In this document: piece after piece, positions 1-9,406 of the stretch
Numbering within the stretch: the stretch's first letter is position 1
Layout of the letters: each line of letters opens with the position of its first letter
From: Brucella tritici
Lineage (GTDB): Bacteria > Pseudomonadota > Alphaproteobacteria > Rhizobiales > Rhizobiaceae
Reading direction: 5' to 3'
Length of the DNA: 64,000 nucleotides
Assembly (NCBI RefSeq): GCF_902825325.1
Contig: NZ_CADEAR010000006.1
Location: 186,001 to 250,000, forward strand
The notes under the pieces: generated by a model
Database searches by the model: none
Told to the model about the DNA's origin: nothing
The model's input: the letters and a program-made list of their open reading frames with translations, nothing else
Translations under genes and position numbers: made by a program

Positions 1-819
1 CTTGATTTCCTTTGCAAGCATGGCCTGCTGGCGCTCGAACTGGGCCTGCTGCTGCTTTTCATTCAGCGCCCGTTGGCCCTCATAGAAGGCATAATCGCCA
101 GCGTAGGTCGTCAGCGAGCCAGCATCGATTTCAATGATCTTGGTCACGATGCGGTTCATGAACTCGCGGTCGTGCGAGGTCATCAGCAGTGCACCGTCAT
201 AGTTCTTGAGGAATGCTTCCAGCCAGATCAGGCTTTCGAGATCGAGATGGTTGCTCGGCTCGTCGAGCAGCATCACGTCCGGGCGCATCAGCAGAATGCG
301 CGCCAGCGCAACACGCATTTTCCAGCCGCCGGAGAGCTTGCCGACATCGCCATCCATCATTTCCTGCGTGAAGCTGAGACCCGCCAGAACCTCACGTGCA
401 CGGCCATCCAGACCATAGCCATCAAGCTCCTCGTATCGCGCCTGCACTTCGCCATAGCGTTCGATGATGACATCCATCTCATCCATACGATCCGGATCGA
501 CCATCGCGGCTTCCAGCTCGCGGAGCTCTGCTGCGACCACACTGACGGGGCCTGCACCTTCCATCACTTCCGCGACAGCGGAACGACCACCCATTTCGCC
601 GACATTCTGGTCGAAATAGCCGACCGTCACGCCTTTTTCGACGGAAACCTGCCCCTCATCCGGCTGTTCATCACCAGTAATCATGCGAAACAGGGTTGTC
701 TTACCTGCGCCGTTGGGACCGACAAGGCCGATCTTTTCACCGCGATTCAAAGCGGCGGAAGCCTCGATATAGAGAATGCGATGGCTGTTGGACTTGCTGA
801 TATTGTCGATGCGGATCAT
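1..819 (-). CDS. ABC-F family ATP-binding protein (3' end outside the window)
   Basis: The first 273 codons are visible and the gene runs off the left edge. The first nucleotide-binding domain is clear: Walker A GPNGAGKTT at residues 34-42, signature LSGGW near residue 160 and Walker B LLDEPSNHLD near 183. A charged, Gln-rich helical linker (KQQQAQFERQQ) sits at the cut edge, which is the ABC-F inter-domain arrangement. There are no membrane segments, so this is a soluble ABC protein. Known family members act on ribosomes or in DNA metabolism, and which subfamily this belongs to cannot be decided without the second ATPase domain. The ATG at 819 is chosen because the product begins directly with the first beta strand (MIRIDNIS); no strong ribosome binding site is visible. 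Confidence 0.9.
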   Translation of the reverse strand, partial: MIRIDNISKSNSHRILYIEASAALNRGEKIGLVGPNGAGKTTLFRMITGDEQPDEGQVSVEKGVTVGYFDQNVGEMGGRSAVAEVMEGAGPVSVVAAELRELEAAMVDPDRMDEMDVIIERYGEVQARYEELDGYGLDGRAREVLAGLSFTQEMMDGDVGKLSGGWKMRVALARILLMRPDVMLLDEPSNHLDLESLIWLEAFLKNYDGALLMTSHDREFMNRIVTKIIEIDAGSLTTYAGDYAFYEGQRALNEKQQQAQFERQQAMLAKEIK

Positions 820-936
820 GGAACGGGAGGACTTTGCGAGATGGCGTTGAGTGGGAGGTGGTCGCGTTGCGGCCTCCTATGCCATGATGACACGGGCAAG
901 TCACCCCACTTCGCGATTGAAGAGCTGGCGGGTGGC

Positions 937-1986
937 TTAGGGAATGTTGTGCAGCCATTGCTGCGTCGAGAACTTTTCGACCACAAGCTTTTCCGCCGCC
1001 GCATATTCTTCGGGTGTAATCTTGCTGCTCACGCCACCATTCAGCGACACAAAAGTGTCCTTCATACGCTTGATAACTTCCTCGCGTGGCAATCCGGTCT
1101 GACTGCGCACCGGATCGACGCGCTTGACGGCACTTGCGGTGCCCTTGTCGCTCAGCTTTTCGCGCCCGATGCGTAAAACCTTCACCATTTTCTCGGCATC
1201 CATGTCATAGGCCATGGTGACGTGGTGGAGAACGGTCCCCTTGGAGAAGCGCTTCTGCGCAGCGCCGCCGATCTTGCCCTTGGAACTCGAAATATCGTTC
1301 AGCGGCTTGTAGAAGGCATCGATGCCGAGCGAATTGAGCGCTTTCAGCACCCAATCATCCAGAAATGCGTAGGAATCGGCAAAGCTCATGTCACGCACAA
1401 GTTCACCTGGCGCATAGAGCGAATAGGTTATGGTGCTGCCGGGCTCCACAAACATGGCTCCGCCGCCAGTCACGCGACGGACAGTCTCGACGCTGAATTC
1501 CCGAGTTGCGTCCATATCCACTTCATTGCGCAATGACTGAAACGCGCCAATGATGATGGCCGGGCGTTCCCATTCCCAGAAGCGCAATGTCGGCGCGCGG
1601 CGCCCCGCAGCAACTTCCTGCGCCAGAACCTCGTCCAGCGCGAGATGCATGGCAGGCGAAACTGCAGGCATTTCAACAATCTGCCATTCGAAATCCCGCC
1701 ATGTACGGGCAACACCCAAAGCGCGCCGGACGGCAATTGCAACCGCTTCCGGGCTGAAGCCGAGCATCATGGCGTCGGGCCTCAGGCCTGCCCTCACCGC
1801 ATCGGCAATCTGCTCCGACGACGCATCGGCAGAGAGTCCCTCGACAGCGTTACGGATATCCTCCAGCGCCTCGTCCGGCTCCAGGAAAAAATCGCCCGCC
1901 ACCTGTACATCACTCAGGCGCCCATCACGAACATCCAGATCGACAACGACAAGCTTTCCGCCGTGGACTTTGTATTCGCCGTGCAT
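937..1986 (-). CDS. lplA: Lipoate-protein ligase A with N-terminal accessory domain
   Basis: The 349-residue product should attach free lipoate, or lipoyl-AMP, to lipoyl domains of 2-oxoacid dehydrogenases and the glycine cleavage H protein. The catalytic biotin/lipoyl transferase domain occupies about residues 105-300, with RRVTGGG at 170-176 and the conserved lysine in GKIGGAAQ near 237. Residues 1-90 (MHGEYKVHGGKL, VAGDFF, LEDIRNAVEG) resemble the small accessory domain that is C-terminal in E. coli LplA or a separate LplB in archaea; here it comes first. An ATG at 2031 would add 15 residues, but 1986 is preferred because GGAAAG lies about 10 bases upstream and no such site precedes 2031. 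Target lipoyl proteins are encoded at 23.3-26.1 kb and lipA at 19.9 kb. Confidence 0.9.
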   Translation of the reverse strand: MHGEYKVHGGKLVVVDLDVRDGRLSDVQVAGDFFLEPDEALEDIRNAVEGLSADASSEQIADAVRAGLRPDAMMLGFSPEAVAIAVRRALGVARTWRDFEWQIVEMPAVSPAMHLALDEVLAQEVAAGRRAPTLRFWEWERPAIIIGAFQSLRNEVDMDATREFSVETVRRVTGGGAMFVEPGSTITYSLYAPGELVRDMSFADSYAFLDDWVLKALNSLGIDAFYKPLNDISSSKGKIGGAAQKRFSKGTVLHHVTMAYDMDAEKMVKVLRIGREKLSDKGTASAVKRVDPVRSQTGLPREEVIKRMKDTFVSLNGGVSSKITPEEYAAAEKLVVEKFSTQQWLHNIP

Positions 1987-2079
1987 GGGTACAAACTTTC
2001 CGAAGAGTGAACGTGAGTGTTTCACTCTCATTTCATGAAAGCGGCGGGAAAGAAAGCGGTTCCGGCGTGATACGCTGAA

Positions 2080-2226
2080 CTATATTCCAGCTTCAGAGGG
2101 CGCGACGCGCTGAACAAGCGAGGTCTGGCGCACTTCCTTGGTCTTGTGACCGACATATAACCCGGTAGCTATCATGGCCGCCAAAACAACGGCAATCGAT
2201 TTGAAACTGAAAGGCAGATGGTGCAT
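2080..2226 (-). CDS. Small single-pass membrane protein, 48 aa
   Basis: The short reading frame starts at an ATG preceded by GAGGA with 8-base spacing. The product has a hydrophobic stretch at about residues 7-25 (SFKSIAVVLAAMIATGLYV) followed by a polar, basic tail. It sits between lplA and the divergently placed secreted protein gene at 2396, so the start regions of the two genes are about 170 bases apart. I do not recognise a family. Evidence for coding is the good ribosome binding site, the membrane-protein character and the lack of any competing ORF. It could be an inner-membrane peptide or an uncleaved signal anchor. Confidence 0.6.
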   Translation of the reverse strand: MHHLPFSFKSIAVVLAAMIATGLYVGHKTKEVRQTSLVQRVAPSEAGI

Positions 2227-2395
2227 TTCCGATCCTCATTCCTGCCTCAACCAAACCAGAGCAGGAAATGATTGTCGACCCTGTCACTTTGAATTTTTAA
2301 CCACCTCGCAAAATTCCCATTGGACGCTGCACATTCATCCTCTGTTCAAGATACCGGAACTACAGCATATTTCACCGATATCAGAGGGACTCATC

Positions 2396-2941
2396 ATGAT
2401 ACCTGCACTCAAGACGACTGTTACTTCATTATGCCTTGGCGGCTTGGTGGCCGTCCTTTCGCCACTCGTCACACAGGCGTCTGCAGCCCAGCTGCAGCGC
2501 TGCGCCAGCGAAAACGGAGTCTGCCAGCTGCCCTATCCGGCCGAAGTGGTTTATGGAACCGGCGGGCGGAACACGTCGCGTTTCATTGATCGGCCACAGG
2601 TTACCTGCTCCAATCGTGTCTTCGGCGACCCGGCACCGGGCAAAAAGAAAAGCTGCTCCTTCGTGGTTCAGGACCGCTGGGACAGACCGGATCGTCCGGG
2701 CCGCCCTGATCGCCCCGGTCGTCCGGATCGTTATGACGACCGTTACAACGATAGTGACCGCGACTGGAGTCGTTGCGCGAAAGAAGGTGGGTTCTGCGAT
2801 TTTTACGGTCGCAAGCGCGTCCGTTACGGCGCAAATGGCCGGTTCACAGAAGGCGTCTTCCGGAATGGCGTTCAGTGCGATAACCGCGCTTTCGGCGATC
2901 CCGCACGCGGCAAGGCCAAGGCTTGCTACGTTCTCGATTAA
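2396..2941 (+). CDS. Secreted protein with two cysteine-rich repeats
   Basis: The product is 181 residues. It has a signal peptide with probable cleavage after residue 30 (QASA/AQ). Two copies of a repeat follow, at about residues 35-92 and 125-181, sharing RCA.E.G.C, V.YG..GR, V.C.NR.FGDPA.GK.K.C. A linker of PDRPGR units and an Arg/Asp-rich run (residues 94-122) joins them. Each repeat carries four cysteines, suggesting disulfide-bonded periplasmic or extracellular domains. Similar modules occur, to my knowledge, as accessory domains in secreted polysaccharide-active proteins, so carbohydrate or cell-wall binding is a guess. The start at 2396 is supported by AGAGGG 8 bases upstream; longer in-frame starts would bury the signal peptide. 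A strong terminator follows. Confidence 0.85.
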   Translation: MIPALKTTVTSLCLGGLVAVLSPLVTQASAAQLQRCASENGVCQLPYPAEVVYGTGGRNTSRFIDRPQVTCSNRVFGDPAPGKKKSCSFVVQDRWDRPDRPGRPDRPGRPDRYDDRYNDSDRDWSRCAKEGGFCDFYGRKRVRYGANGRFTEGVFRNGVQCDNRAFGDPARGKAKACYVLD

Positions 2942-2960
2942 CAATCCCGCGCAAGAACAC

Positions 2961-2990
2961 AAAAGCCCGAACCATATGGTTCGGGCTTTT
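2961..2990. terminator. Bidirectional rho-independent terminator
   Basis: A perfect 15-base palindrome arm (AAAAGCCCGAACCAT and its complement) ends in a T run on either strand. It separates the secreted protein gene (plus) from the metallohydrolase gene (minus), which converge here, and can serve both. Confidence 0.9.
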
Positions 2991-3016
2991 TGTTCATGGC
3001 CTGGAAATATATCGAA

Positions 3017-3841
3017 CTAAACCGACACCTCGAAACGAAGCCCATCATATCCCGGCTCGACATTGTCCGGTGTCTCGCGCATGACGGTTTCGTAATCGAG
3101 TGGAACATGCATATGCGTGAGAATGGCGCGCTGAGGCGCCAGTTTCTCGATCCATTCAAGTGCTTCGCCAAGCGAGAAATGGCTTGGATGTGGACGATAT
3201 TGCAACGCATCGATAATAAGCACCTCGGCGTGATCCAAATGCTTGAGGCTTGGTTCGGGAAAAGCACTCACGTCCGTGCAATAAACGACAGAACCTATGC
3301 GAAAGCCCAGCGATTCAATATCGCCATGCACCTGACTGAACGGCTCGAAGCGGATTGAACCTCCAGCTCCCGATATGGAAAACGGGGTCTCAGGAGCGAT
3401 GTCGTGCATACTCAGAATTGGTGGATAATTCGATCCGGCGGGTGTCTCGAAACAATAGCCGAATGCCTCGAAAAGCCGGTTGCGCGTCAGCCGATTGGCG
3501 TAAACATCCATGAGCCGACGATTTTCAACAACATAAGTGCGAAGGTCGTCGATACCGTGAATATGGTCTGCATGCGGATGGGTATAGACAGCCGCGTCGA
3601 GGCTGTGCGCTCCAGCATCGATCATCTGGGCTCGGAAATCCGGCCCCGTATCAATCACGACCGTTGTGTTATTACCGGCATTGTCAAATCGCTCAACCAG
3701 GAGCGATGCACGGCGACGCCTGTTTTTCGGATTCTCCGGATCACAACTGCCCCAATCACCGTTGATACGCGGTACGCCGGGAGACGACCCGCAGCCCAAA
3801 AGCGTAAAACGCAGGCAATTACGCGGCGCTGTCACGATCAA
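3017..3841 (-). CDS. MBL-fold metallohydrolase (PhnP-like)
   Basis: The 274-residue metallo-beta-lactamase-fold hydrolase has THPHADHIHG at residues 87-96 supplying His88, His90, Asp92 and His93, with a further metal ligand in VVYCTDVSAF and a late His in ILTHMHV. The sequence resembles the PhnP group (phosphoribosyl cyclic phosphate phosphodiesterase), but no phn genes are nearby, so the substrate is unknown. Its GTG/ATG region overlaps the tatD stop by 4 bases, indicating translational coupling in the metG-tatD-metallohydrolase unit. This gene pair is conserved next to metG in many rhizobial genomes, which suggests a housekeeping role. Confidence 0.88.
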   Translation of the reverse strand: MIVTAPRNCLRFTLLGCGSSPGVPRINGDWGSCDPENPKNRRRRASLLVERFDNAGNNTTVVIDTGPDFRAQMIDAGAHSLDAAVYTHPHADHIHGIDDLRTYVVENRRLMDVYANRLTRNRLFEAFGYCFETPAGSNYPPILSMHDIAPETPFSISGAGGSIRFEPFSQVHGDIESLGFRIGSVVYCTDVSAFPEPSLKHLDHAEVLIIDALQYRPHPSHFSLGEALEWIEKLAPQRAILTHMHVPLDYETVMRETPDNVEPGYDGLRFEVSV

Positions 3842-4644
3842 TTTCCTTTTGCGGCCAAATCTTCTGGCATAGGCATCTTGGAGAACAGGCGGAAGACATT
3901 TTCGCTGGTAATTTGCGCAATTTCTTCCCTGCTCACGCCAATCGTCTCGGCAAGTACGGCGGCGGTATGCTGCACGAAAGAAGGCTCGTTGCGCTTGCCA
4001 CGATAAGGAACCGGCGCCAGATAAGGAGCATCTGTCTCGACGAGCAAACGATCACGCGGAACGATGGAAGCAACTTCGCGGATTTCGGCTGAGTTTTTGA
4101 AAGTCAGAATTCCCGAGAAAGAGACGTAACCGCCGAGCGCAATGCCCTTTTCAGCCAGAGCGCGACCGGAAGAGAAGCAGTGCAGGATGAACGGAAAAGC
4201 GCCCTTCTCCGTCTCACGCTCCAGAATCTCGGCCATATCCTCATCTGCGCTACGGGCATGAATGACCAGCGGCAATTGAGTACGACGTGCCGCCTCGATG
4301 TGCACGAGAAAACCCTGCCTCTGTGCTGCCGGTGGCGCATAATCATAGTGATAGTCGAGCCCCGCCTCGCCGATAGCCACCACTTTCGGGTGCTCGGCCA
4401 GACGCACGAGATCATCGGCGGTCACGTCCAGTTCTTCATGCGCATTATTCGGATGGGTTCCGACCGAACAATAAACGGAATCATAGGTTTCAGCGAGTGC
4501 ACGGATCGTGTCGAACTTCTTGACCCGTGTGGAAATGGTCACCATGCGCCTGACCCCGGCATCCAGAGCGCGCTGAACGATGTCATCGCGCTCCGGCTCG
4601 AAGTCGGCAAAGTCGAGGTGACAATGACTATCGACAAGCATCAT
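3838..4644 (-). CDS. tatD: TatD family metal-dependent deoxyribonuclease
   Basis: The product has 268 residues, the usual TatD length. Metal-binding motifs are all present: DSHCHLD at residues 5-11, AIGEAGLDYHY near 91, VIHARSADED near 127, HCFSSGR near 154 and ETDAPYLAP near 205. TatD proteins are 3'-5' exonucleases or endonucleases with a TIM-barrel fold. The gene lies 5 bases after the metG stop and overlaps the following metallohydrolase gene by 4 bases. Two adjacent ATG codons (4644 and 4641) are possible starts. Confidence 0.94.
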   Translation of the reverse strand: MMLVDSHCHLDFADFEPERDDIVQRALDAGVRRMVTISTRVKKFDTIRALAETYDSVYCSVGTHPNNAHEELDVTADDLVRLAEHPKVVAIGEAGLDYHYDYAPPAAQRQGFLVHIEAARRTQLPLVIHARSADEDMAEILERETEKGAFPFILHCFSSGRALAEKGIALGGYVSFSGILTFKNSAEIREVASIVPRDRLLVETDAPYLAPVPYRGKRNEPSFVQHTAAVLAETIGVSREEIAQITSENVFRLFSKMPMPEDLAAKGN

Positions 4645-4649
4645 CGAAC

Positions 4650-6197
4650 TCAGTTCTGCTCTTCTGTTTCCACATAGCGCGGAAATACCGGCTGCGGAGC
4701 TGGCAGATCGGTCCCGCCGACAAGCTGGCTTGCCGTAACGTCGGAGAACTGACGCTTGTTGGCAGGGATAGCCAGTATGTCGAGAAGCTTTTCCGCCGAC
4801 TGCGGAATAAACGGCTGCACCATGATGCCAACGCGCCGGATCACCTCGGCCGTCACATAAAGGACAGTGCCCATGCGGGCTGGATCAGTCTTGCGCAAAG
4901 CCCAAGGCTCCTGTCCCGCAAAATAACGGTTGGCTTCGGCAACAACAGCGAAAATCGCCCCAAGCGCAAGATGCAGCGCCTGATCGTCCATTGCCTTGCG
5001 TGCGGTATCGAGCGCCGTATCGGCCTGATCGAGAATGGCCTTATCCGCGTCCGAGAATTCGCCCGGAACCGGAACCTTGCCTTCACAATTCTTGGCGATC
5101 ATCGACAGCGAGCGCTGGGCAAGATTGCCGAGATCGTTCGCCAGGTCAGCGTTGGTGCGGTTGACGATAGCGTCGTGGCTATAGCTGCCGTCCTGACCGA
5201 ACGGCACTTCACGCATCAGGAAATAGCGCAACTGATCGAGCCCATAACGCTCAACCAGGCCAAACGGATCGATCACATTGCCGAGGGACTTCGACATTTT
5301 CTCGCCGCGGTTGAACAGGAAGCCGTGTGCAAAAACCCGCTTCGGCAGCGGAATACCAGCTGACATCAGGAATGCGGGCCAGTAGACAGCGTGAAAGCGC
5401 GAGATATCCTTGCCGATGATATGCGCATCTGCTGGCCAATAACCCCACTTTTCGTCCGTAGTATCGGGATAGCCGAGAGCGGTAATGTAATTGGTCAGGG
5501 CGTCGACCCATACATACATGACATGCTTCTCGTCGCCCGGCACCGGAATGCCCCAGTCGAAGGTCGTGCGCGAAATCGACAGATCCTTCAGGCCCGACTT
5601 GACGAAGCTCACGATCTCGTTGCGGCGCTCCGCAGGCATGATGAAGCCCGGATTATTCTCGTAAAGATCGAGCAGCTTGTCCTGATAGGCTGAGAGACGG
5701 AAGAAATAGCTTTCCTCCTCGACCCATTCGACAGGCGTACCCTGTGGGCCGTAACGAACGCCATCTTCGCGGACTTCCGTTTCCTCTTCACCATAGTAGG
5801 CTTCGTCACGCACGGAGTACCAACCGGCATATCCACCCTTGTAGATATCGCCATTGTCGGCCATCGCTTTCCAGATGGCCTGGCTGGCCTTGTAATGGCG
5901 CTCTTCCGAGGTGCGAATATAATCGTCATTCGAACTGTTCAGTACATCCGCCATTTGCCTGAACGCAGCCGTATTGCGATCTGCAAGCTCACGCGGCGTG
6001 ATGCCTTCCTTGCGCGCGCTCTGCAGCATCTTGATACCGTGTTCGTCCGTACCGGTCAGAAAGAAAACATCCTTGCCGTTCAGGCGCTGAAAACGCGCCA
6101 TTGCATCGGTCGCGATCAGTTCATACGCGTGGCCGATGTGCGGCTTTCCGTTCGGATAAGCAATCGCGGTGGTGATGTAATATTTTTCGCGGCTCAT
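4650..6197 (-). CDS. metG: Methionine--tRNA ligase
   Basis: Class I aminoacyl-tRNA synthetase of 515 residues. The HIGH signature is [11 protein letters not shown] (residues 15-25) and the KMSKS loop is [11 protein letters not shown] near residue 298. The connective peptide lacks the Cys-X2-Cys zinc knuckle pairs, and the protein ends after the anticodon-binding helical domain without the C-terminal tRNA-binding module of E. coli MetG; this is the shorter type usual in alphaproteobacteria. It is followed by tatD with a 5-base gap and preceded by about 100 bases after the holB stop, so it may have its own promoter. Confidence 0.97.
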   Translation of the reverse strand: MSREKYYITTAIAYPNGKPHIGHAYELIATDAMARFQRLNGKDVFFLTGTDEHGIKMLQSARKEGITPRELADRNTAAFRQMADVLNSSNDDYIRTSEERHYKASQAIWKAMADNGDIYKGGYAGWYSVRDEAYYGEEETEVREDGVRYGPQGTPVEWVEEESYFFRLSAYQDKLLDLYENNPGFIMPAERRNEIVSFVKSGLKDLSISRTTFDWGIPVPGDEKHVMYVWVDALTNYITALGYPDTTDEKWGYWPADAHIIGKDISRFHAVYWPAFLMSAGIPLPKRVFAHGFLFNRGEKMSKSLGNVIDPFGLVERYGLDQLRYFLMREVPFGQDGSYSHDAIVNRTNADLANDLGNLAQRSLSMIAKNCEGKVPVPGEFSDADKAILDQADTALDTARKAMDDQALHLALGAIFAVVAEANRYFAGQEPWALRKTDPARMGTVLYVTAEVIRRVGIMVQPFIPQSAEKLLDILAIPANKRQFSDVTASQLVGGTDLPAPQPVFPRYVETEEQN

Positions 6198-6298
6198 TAT
6201 GGACCCGGTCTTTCGAAGTTTGAAAGCGCGCCTGAATGATTAGCAGACACACGAGGAGAAAATTATCAGCGGTGACATAACGCATGTCAGCGGCCATG

Positions 6299-7375
6299 TC
6301 ACGCAAGCGGAGGCTGACCGGAACGAAAAGCGCGATGCGTTTTTTCCAAAAGAATTACCACAGCTTGCCGGCGGTCGAGATTATAGGTTTCGGCATCCGC
6401 GGTTTCGCGTGACAGATCGCTCCAGAAACGCGACCAGCGGTCTGCATCACGCAGTTGCCCTGCCTCCGCACGATAGCGAGCTTCGATCGCAACCCGCCCC
6501 AGCAGATGGTCACGGAACAATTCATACTGAACTTCCGACTCGCGACCATTCAATATGCCGGCGAGCGCCTGTGCTTTCAGCAAATCGAAATTTTGTCCTT
6601 CAAGAAGGGAATCGACCGTATCGGCGATTTCGATACCGCCATTCGCCACCAGCAGAAGTGCCTTGCGCGCACTGCCTTCCGATCTCTGAAGCAGCGTTTT
6701 CGTTACGGCATCAGCCCCCATTCCGACACCGGGGCCGACATGTGCGAGGGCATCTGTCAGCGCACTATCATCAAGTGGCTTGAAGCCGATGCTCTGGCAA
6801 CGCGACCGAATTGTCGGAAGCAAGCGCCCCGCCGAATGAGAAATCAGGATAAAGAGAGCCCGTGCAGGAGGTTCTTCCAGCGTTTTCAGGAGGGCATTGG
6901 CGGCATTGCGGTTCATATCATCGGCAGGGTCGACAATTATGATGCGCCAGGCGTGGTCCGATGCCGTTCTGGTCAGAAAATGCGTGACCCGGCGGATTTC
7001 TTCCACTGGGATACCCGTTTTGAATTTTCCCGTCTTCTGATCGAATGGGCGATTGATATGCAGGACAGCGGGATGCATGCCGCCTGCAATCTGCCGCCAG
7101 AGCGGCTGCGCAAAATCCGGCGCAGCAATATGCTCCGGTGCCTCGCCATTATTGCCATGGGCCAACATATGGCCTGCCAGGTGAAAAGCGAGCGTTGCCT
7201 TGCCGATCCCCTGCGCGCCTTCAAAGAGAAGCGCATGATGCATACGCCCCTCGCGATAGGCTTGCGCCAGAAAATCACTGATCTCCCGGTGTCCCGCGAT
7301 ATAATCGCTTGCCGACGGTTCTGGCACACCCTCAATAGAATCGTGGGCTTTAGGGACGTCGAGTTCCTCGATCAC
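6299..7375 (-). CDS. holB: DNA polymerase III subunit delta prime
   Basis: The product is a 358-residue clamp-loader subunit. The AAA+ core has a Walker A-like GAQGIGKAT (residues 53-61), [13 protein letters not shown] and an SRC-type motif IRSRCQSI near 200. The reading frame begins with GTG inside the tmk stop region (GTGA overlap), so the two genes are translationally coupled. The zinc-binding cysteines of E. coli delta prime are not obvious. The tmk-holB order is conserved across many bacteria. Confidence 0.93.
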   Translation of the reverse strand: MIEELDVPKAHDSIEGVPEPSASDYIAGHREISDFLAQAYREGRMHHALLFEGAQGIGKATLAFHLAGHMLAHGNNGEAPEHIAAPDFAQPLWRQIAGGMHPAVLHINRPFDQKTGKFKTGIPVEEIRRVTHFLTRTASDHAWRIIIVDPADDMNRNAANALLKTLEEPPARALFILISHSAGRLLPTIRSRCQSIGFKPLDDSALTDALAHVGPGVGMGADAVTKTLLQRSEGSARKALLLVANGGIEIADTVDSLLEGQNFDLLKAQALAGILNGRESEVQYELFRDHLLGRVAIEARYRAEAGQLRDADRWSRFWSDLSRETADAETYNLDRRQAVVILLEKTHRAFRSGQPPLA

Positions 7376-8028
7376 AAAAGCCCCCTTTTCGTCAGAACAT
7401 GATCAACTTCTTTTGCGATATCGCCCGCAATCGCGTCTTGCGGGCGGTCAGCGTCGATGACCTTGCATCGCTCAGGTTCCGCCTCGGCGATCGCGAGGAA
7501 GGCCTGCCGTCGCGCCTCATGCACAGCAATATCTTCTTTCTCGAACCGGTCCGCAGTTTCGCTGCCACGCCGTTTTCCAGCACGCGACAGACCTTTCTCC
7601 GCGGGAATGTCGAGAATGATCGTCATGTCAGGCATGGCGCCGTCTATGGCAATGCGTTCCACCGCCGCCATATAGGTGCTGTCGAGATTGCCGGTAACGC
7701 CCTGATAGGCACGGCTTGAGTCGATGAAACGGTCACAAAGCACCACTCGCCCCTCGTTCAGGGCGGGACGGATAAGCTGGTCTACATGGTCTGCCCTTGC
7801 AGCGGCGAACAGCAGGGCTTCCATCGCTGGGCCGTAATTCTCTGCATTGCCGCTCAGTATGACATGGCGAATTGCTTCCGCACCAGGAGAGCCGCCGGGT
7901 TCTCGCGTGATGACTGGATCGAAGCCGCATGCCCGCAGGTGCTTGGCCAGCAACGCGATTTGCGTTGACTTGCCCGCTCCTTCGCCGCCTTCGAATGTGA
8001 TGAACAATCCCGACAAACCAACTTCCAA
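7372..8028 (-). CDS. tmk: Thymidylate kinase
   Basis: The product is 218 residues and phosphorylates dTMP to dTDP. The P-loop is [11 protein letters not shown] (residues 12-22), the TREPGG motif binds the substrate near residue 40, and [14 protein letters not shown] lies near 97. The likely start codon is TTG, either at 8028 or at codon 5 (8016), which has GGAAG just upstream; no ATG is available close to the conserved N-terminus. It overlaps holB by 4 bases. Confidence 0.94.
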   Translation of the reverse strand: MEVGLSGLFITFEGGEGAGKSTQIALLAKHLRACGFDPVITREPGGSPGAEAIRHVILSGNAENYGPAMEALLFAAARADHVDQLIRPALNEGRVVLCDRFIDSSRAYQGVTGNLDSTYMAAVERIAIDGAMPDMTIILDIPAEKGLSRAGKRRGSETADRFEKEDIAVHEARRQAFLAIAEAEPERCKVIDADRPQDAIAGDIAKEVDHVLTKRGLL

Positions 8029-8117
8029 ATGTTTGAATCGATGCCCGAACGGACTTCTGTGAAAGTTATTATCGGCCTTTGGCTATCAGGTCGAGCCTGG
8101 AATACACCCAACGCAGG

Positions 8118-9314
8118 CTAAAGATACTTCCGCAGCCAGCCGGTGGAGAGCTCCATCGCCGCCCCCAAGGCGCGCTTCGAGAGACTACCTTCCTCGACAG
8201 ATTGCGCCGTGAAAACAGGGATATCACGAAGAATGCTACCATTAAGCTCCAACTGAAGAATACCGACCTGCTGGTTGTCGGCGACAGGGGCATCGAGCGG
8301 CCCCTTATAGACAATCCGGGCCTTGAGCTTGTCGCGACCGTCCTTCGGTAGCAGCAGCTCGACACGATCCCTGACCTTCAACGGCACATGCGTGAGCGCA
8401 CCGCCGAAAACTTGCGCCTCACCCACAATTTCGTTCGCAGGATAAAGCTGAACATCGTCAAAGGCCGTCATACCCCATTGCAGGAGACGCTTTGCTTCTT
8501 CTTCACGCTCCTTGATGCTGGCAAGACCGCTCATCGCCAGATAAAGCCTGCGGCCGTTCTGTTCCGCCGATCCGACCAGCGCAAAACCTGATGCTTCCGT
8601 AAAACCCGTTCCCATCCCGTCAGCCCCGACATCAAGCCGCAACAAGGGGTTGCGGTTGCGTTGCATGATGTTGTTCCAGGTGAAGGCAGGTTGAGCATAA
8701 TATTTATAATACTCGGGATGGGCTGTCCGGATATGTCGCGCCAATCTGACCAGGTCCTGCAGCGAGACCGCCTGCCCTTCGGCGGGCAAACCCGTCGAGT
8801 TTACAAATTTGGAGCCGGTCAAACCAAGCTCCTGCGCACGATCATTCATGCGCTTTGCAAAAGCCTCTTCGCTACCCGCCAGCCCTTCTGCCAGTACGAT
8901 GGCGCCGTCATTCGCCGACTGAACAATCATCCCTTGCAGTAGATCAGCGACCGTTGGCGCCGACTTGATGCGTGCGAACATCGTTGATGTTCCCGAGGGG
9001 GCACCACCGGTTCTCCAGGCATTCTCGCTGACGATGTAAGGCGTTTCGAGTGTCGTCACGCCTTTATCAAGGGCTTCGAAAACCACTTCGGCCGTCATCA
9101 GCTTGGCAAGAGATGCGGGCGGAATAGGAACATTGGCATTCTTGGAAAGAAGCACCGTTCCGCTTCGGTCATCGATAAGCAACACCTGCGGCGCCTTTGA
9201 AACGAATGCCGCCTCAACAGGTGCCGCCTGACTTAAAACCGGCACGAATGCAGCCAGCGAAACGCCCACAGAGGCCGCGCGCGCAAATACCAATGTTTTT
9301 GAAATCAGCCCCAT
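8118..9314 (-). CDS. D-alanyl-D-alanine carboxypeptidase (PBP5 family) with altered KTG motif
   Basis: The 398-residue exported protein has a signal peptide of roughly 30 residues (cleavage near SQAA). The first two active-site motifs are intact: SxxK as SLAK (Ser68, Lys71) and SxN as SAN (Ser133, Asn135). The third motif, normally KTG, reads GTG (Gly235-Thr-Gly) within DGMGTGFTEASG, so the usual lysine is replaced. A C-terminal PBP5-associated beta domain follows (AQVFGG, VPLKVRDRVELLLP) and the protein ends in a possible amphipathic membrane anchor (MELSTGWLRKYL). It should trim pentapeptide stems of peptidoglycan in the periplasm unless the substitution lowers activity. It lies upstream of tmk with a gap of about 90 bases. 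Confidence 0.9.
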   Translation of the reverse strand: MGLISKTLVFARAASVGVSLAAFVPVLSQAAPVEAAFVSKAPQVLLIDDRSGTVLLSKNANVPIPPASLAKLMTAEVVFEALDKGVTTLETPYIVSENAWRTGGAPSGTSTMFARIKSAPTVADLLQGMIVQSANDGAIVLAEGLAGSEEAFAKRMNDRAQELGLTGSKFVNSTGLPAEGQAVSLQDLVRLARHIRTAHPEYYKYYAQPAFTWNNIMQRNRNPLLRLDVGADGMGTGFTEASGFALVGSAEQNGRRLYLAMSGLASIKEREEEAKRLLQWGMTAFDDVQLYPANEIVGEAQVFGGALTHVPLKVRDRVELLLPKDGRDKLKARIVYKGPLDAPVADNQQVGILQLELNGSILRDIPVFTAQSVEEGSLSKRALGAAMELSTGWLRKYL

Positions 9315-9406
9315 GCAAATCCCGTTACGTGAGCAATGAGATAGAGCTTACGCAACGAATCCGACCAAAATCAATATGCCAGCGTGTATCACCGTAATGT
9401 GAGCAA

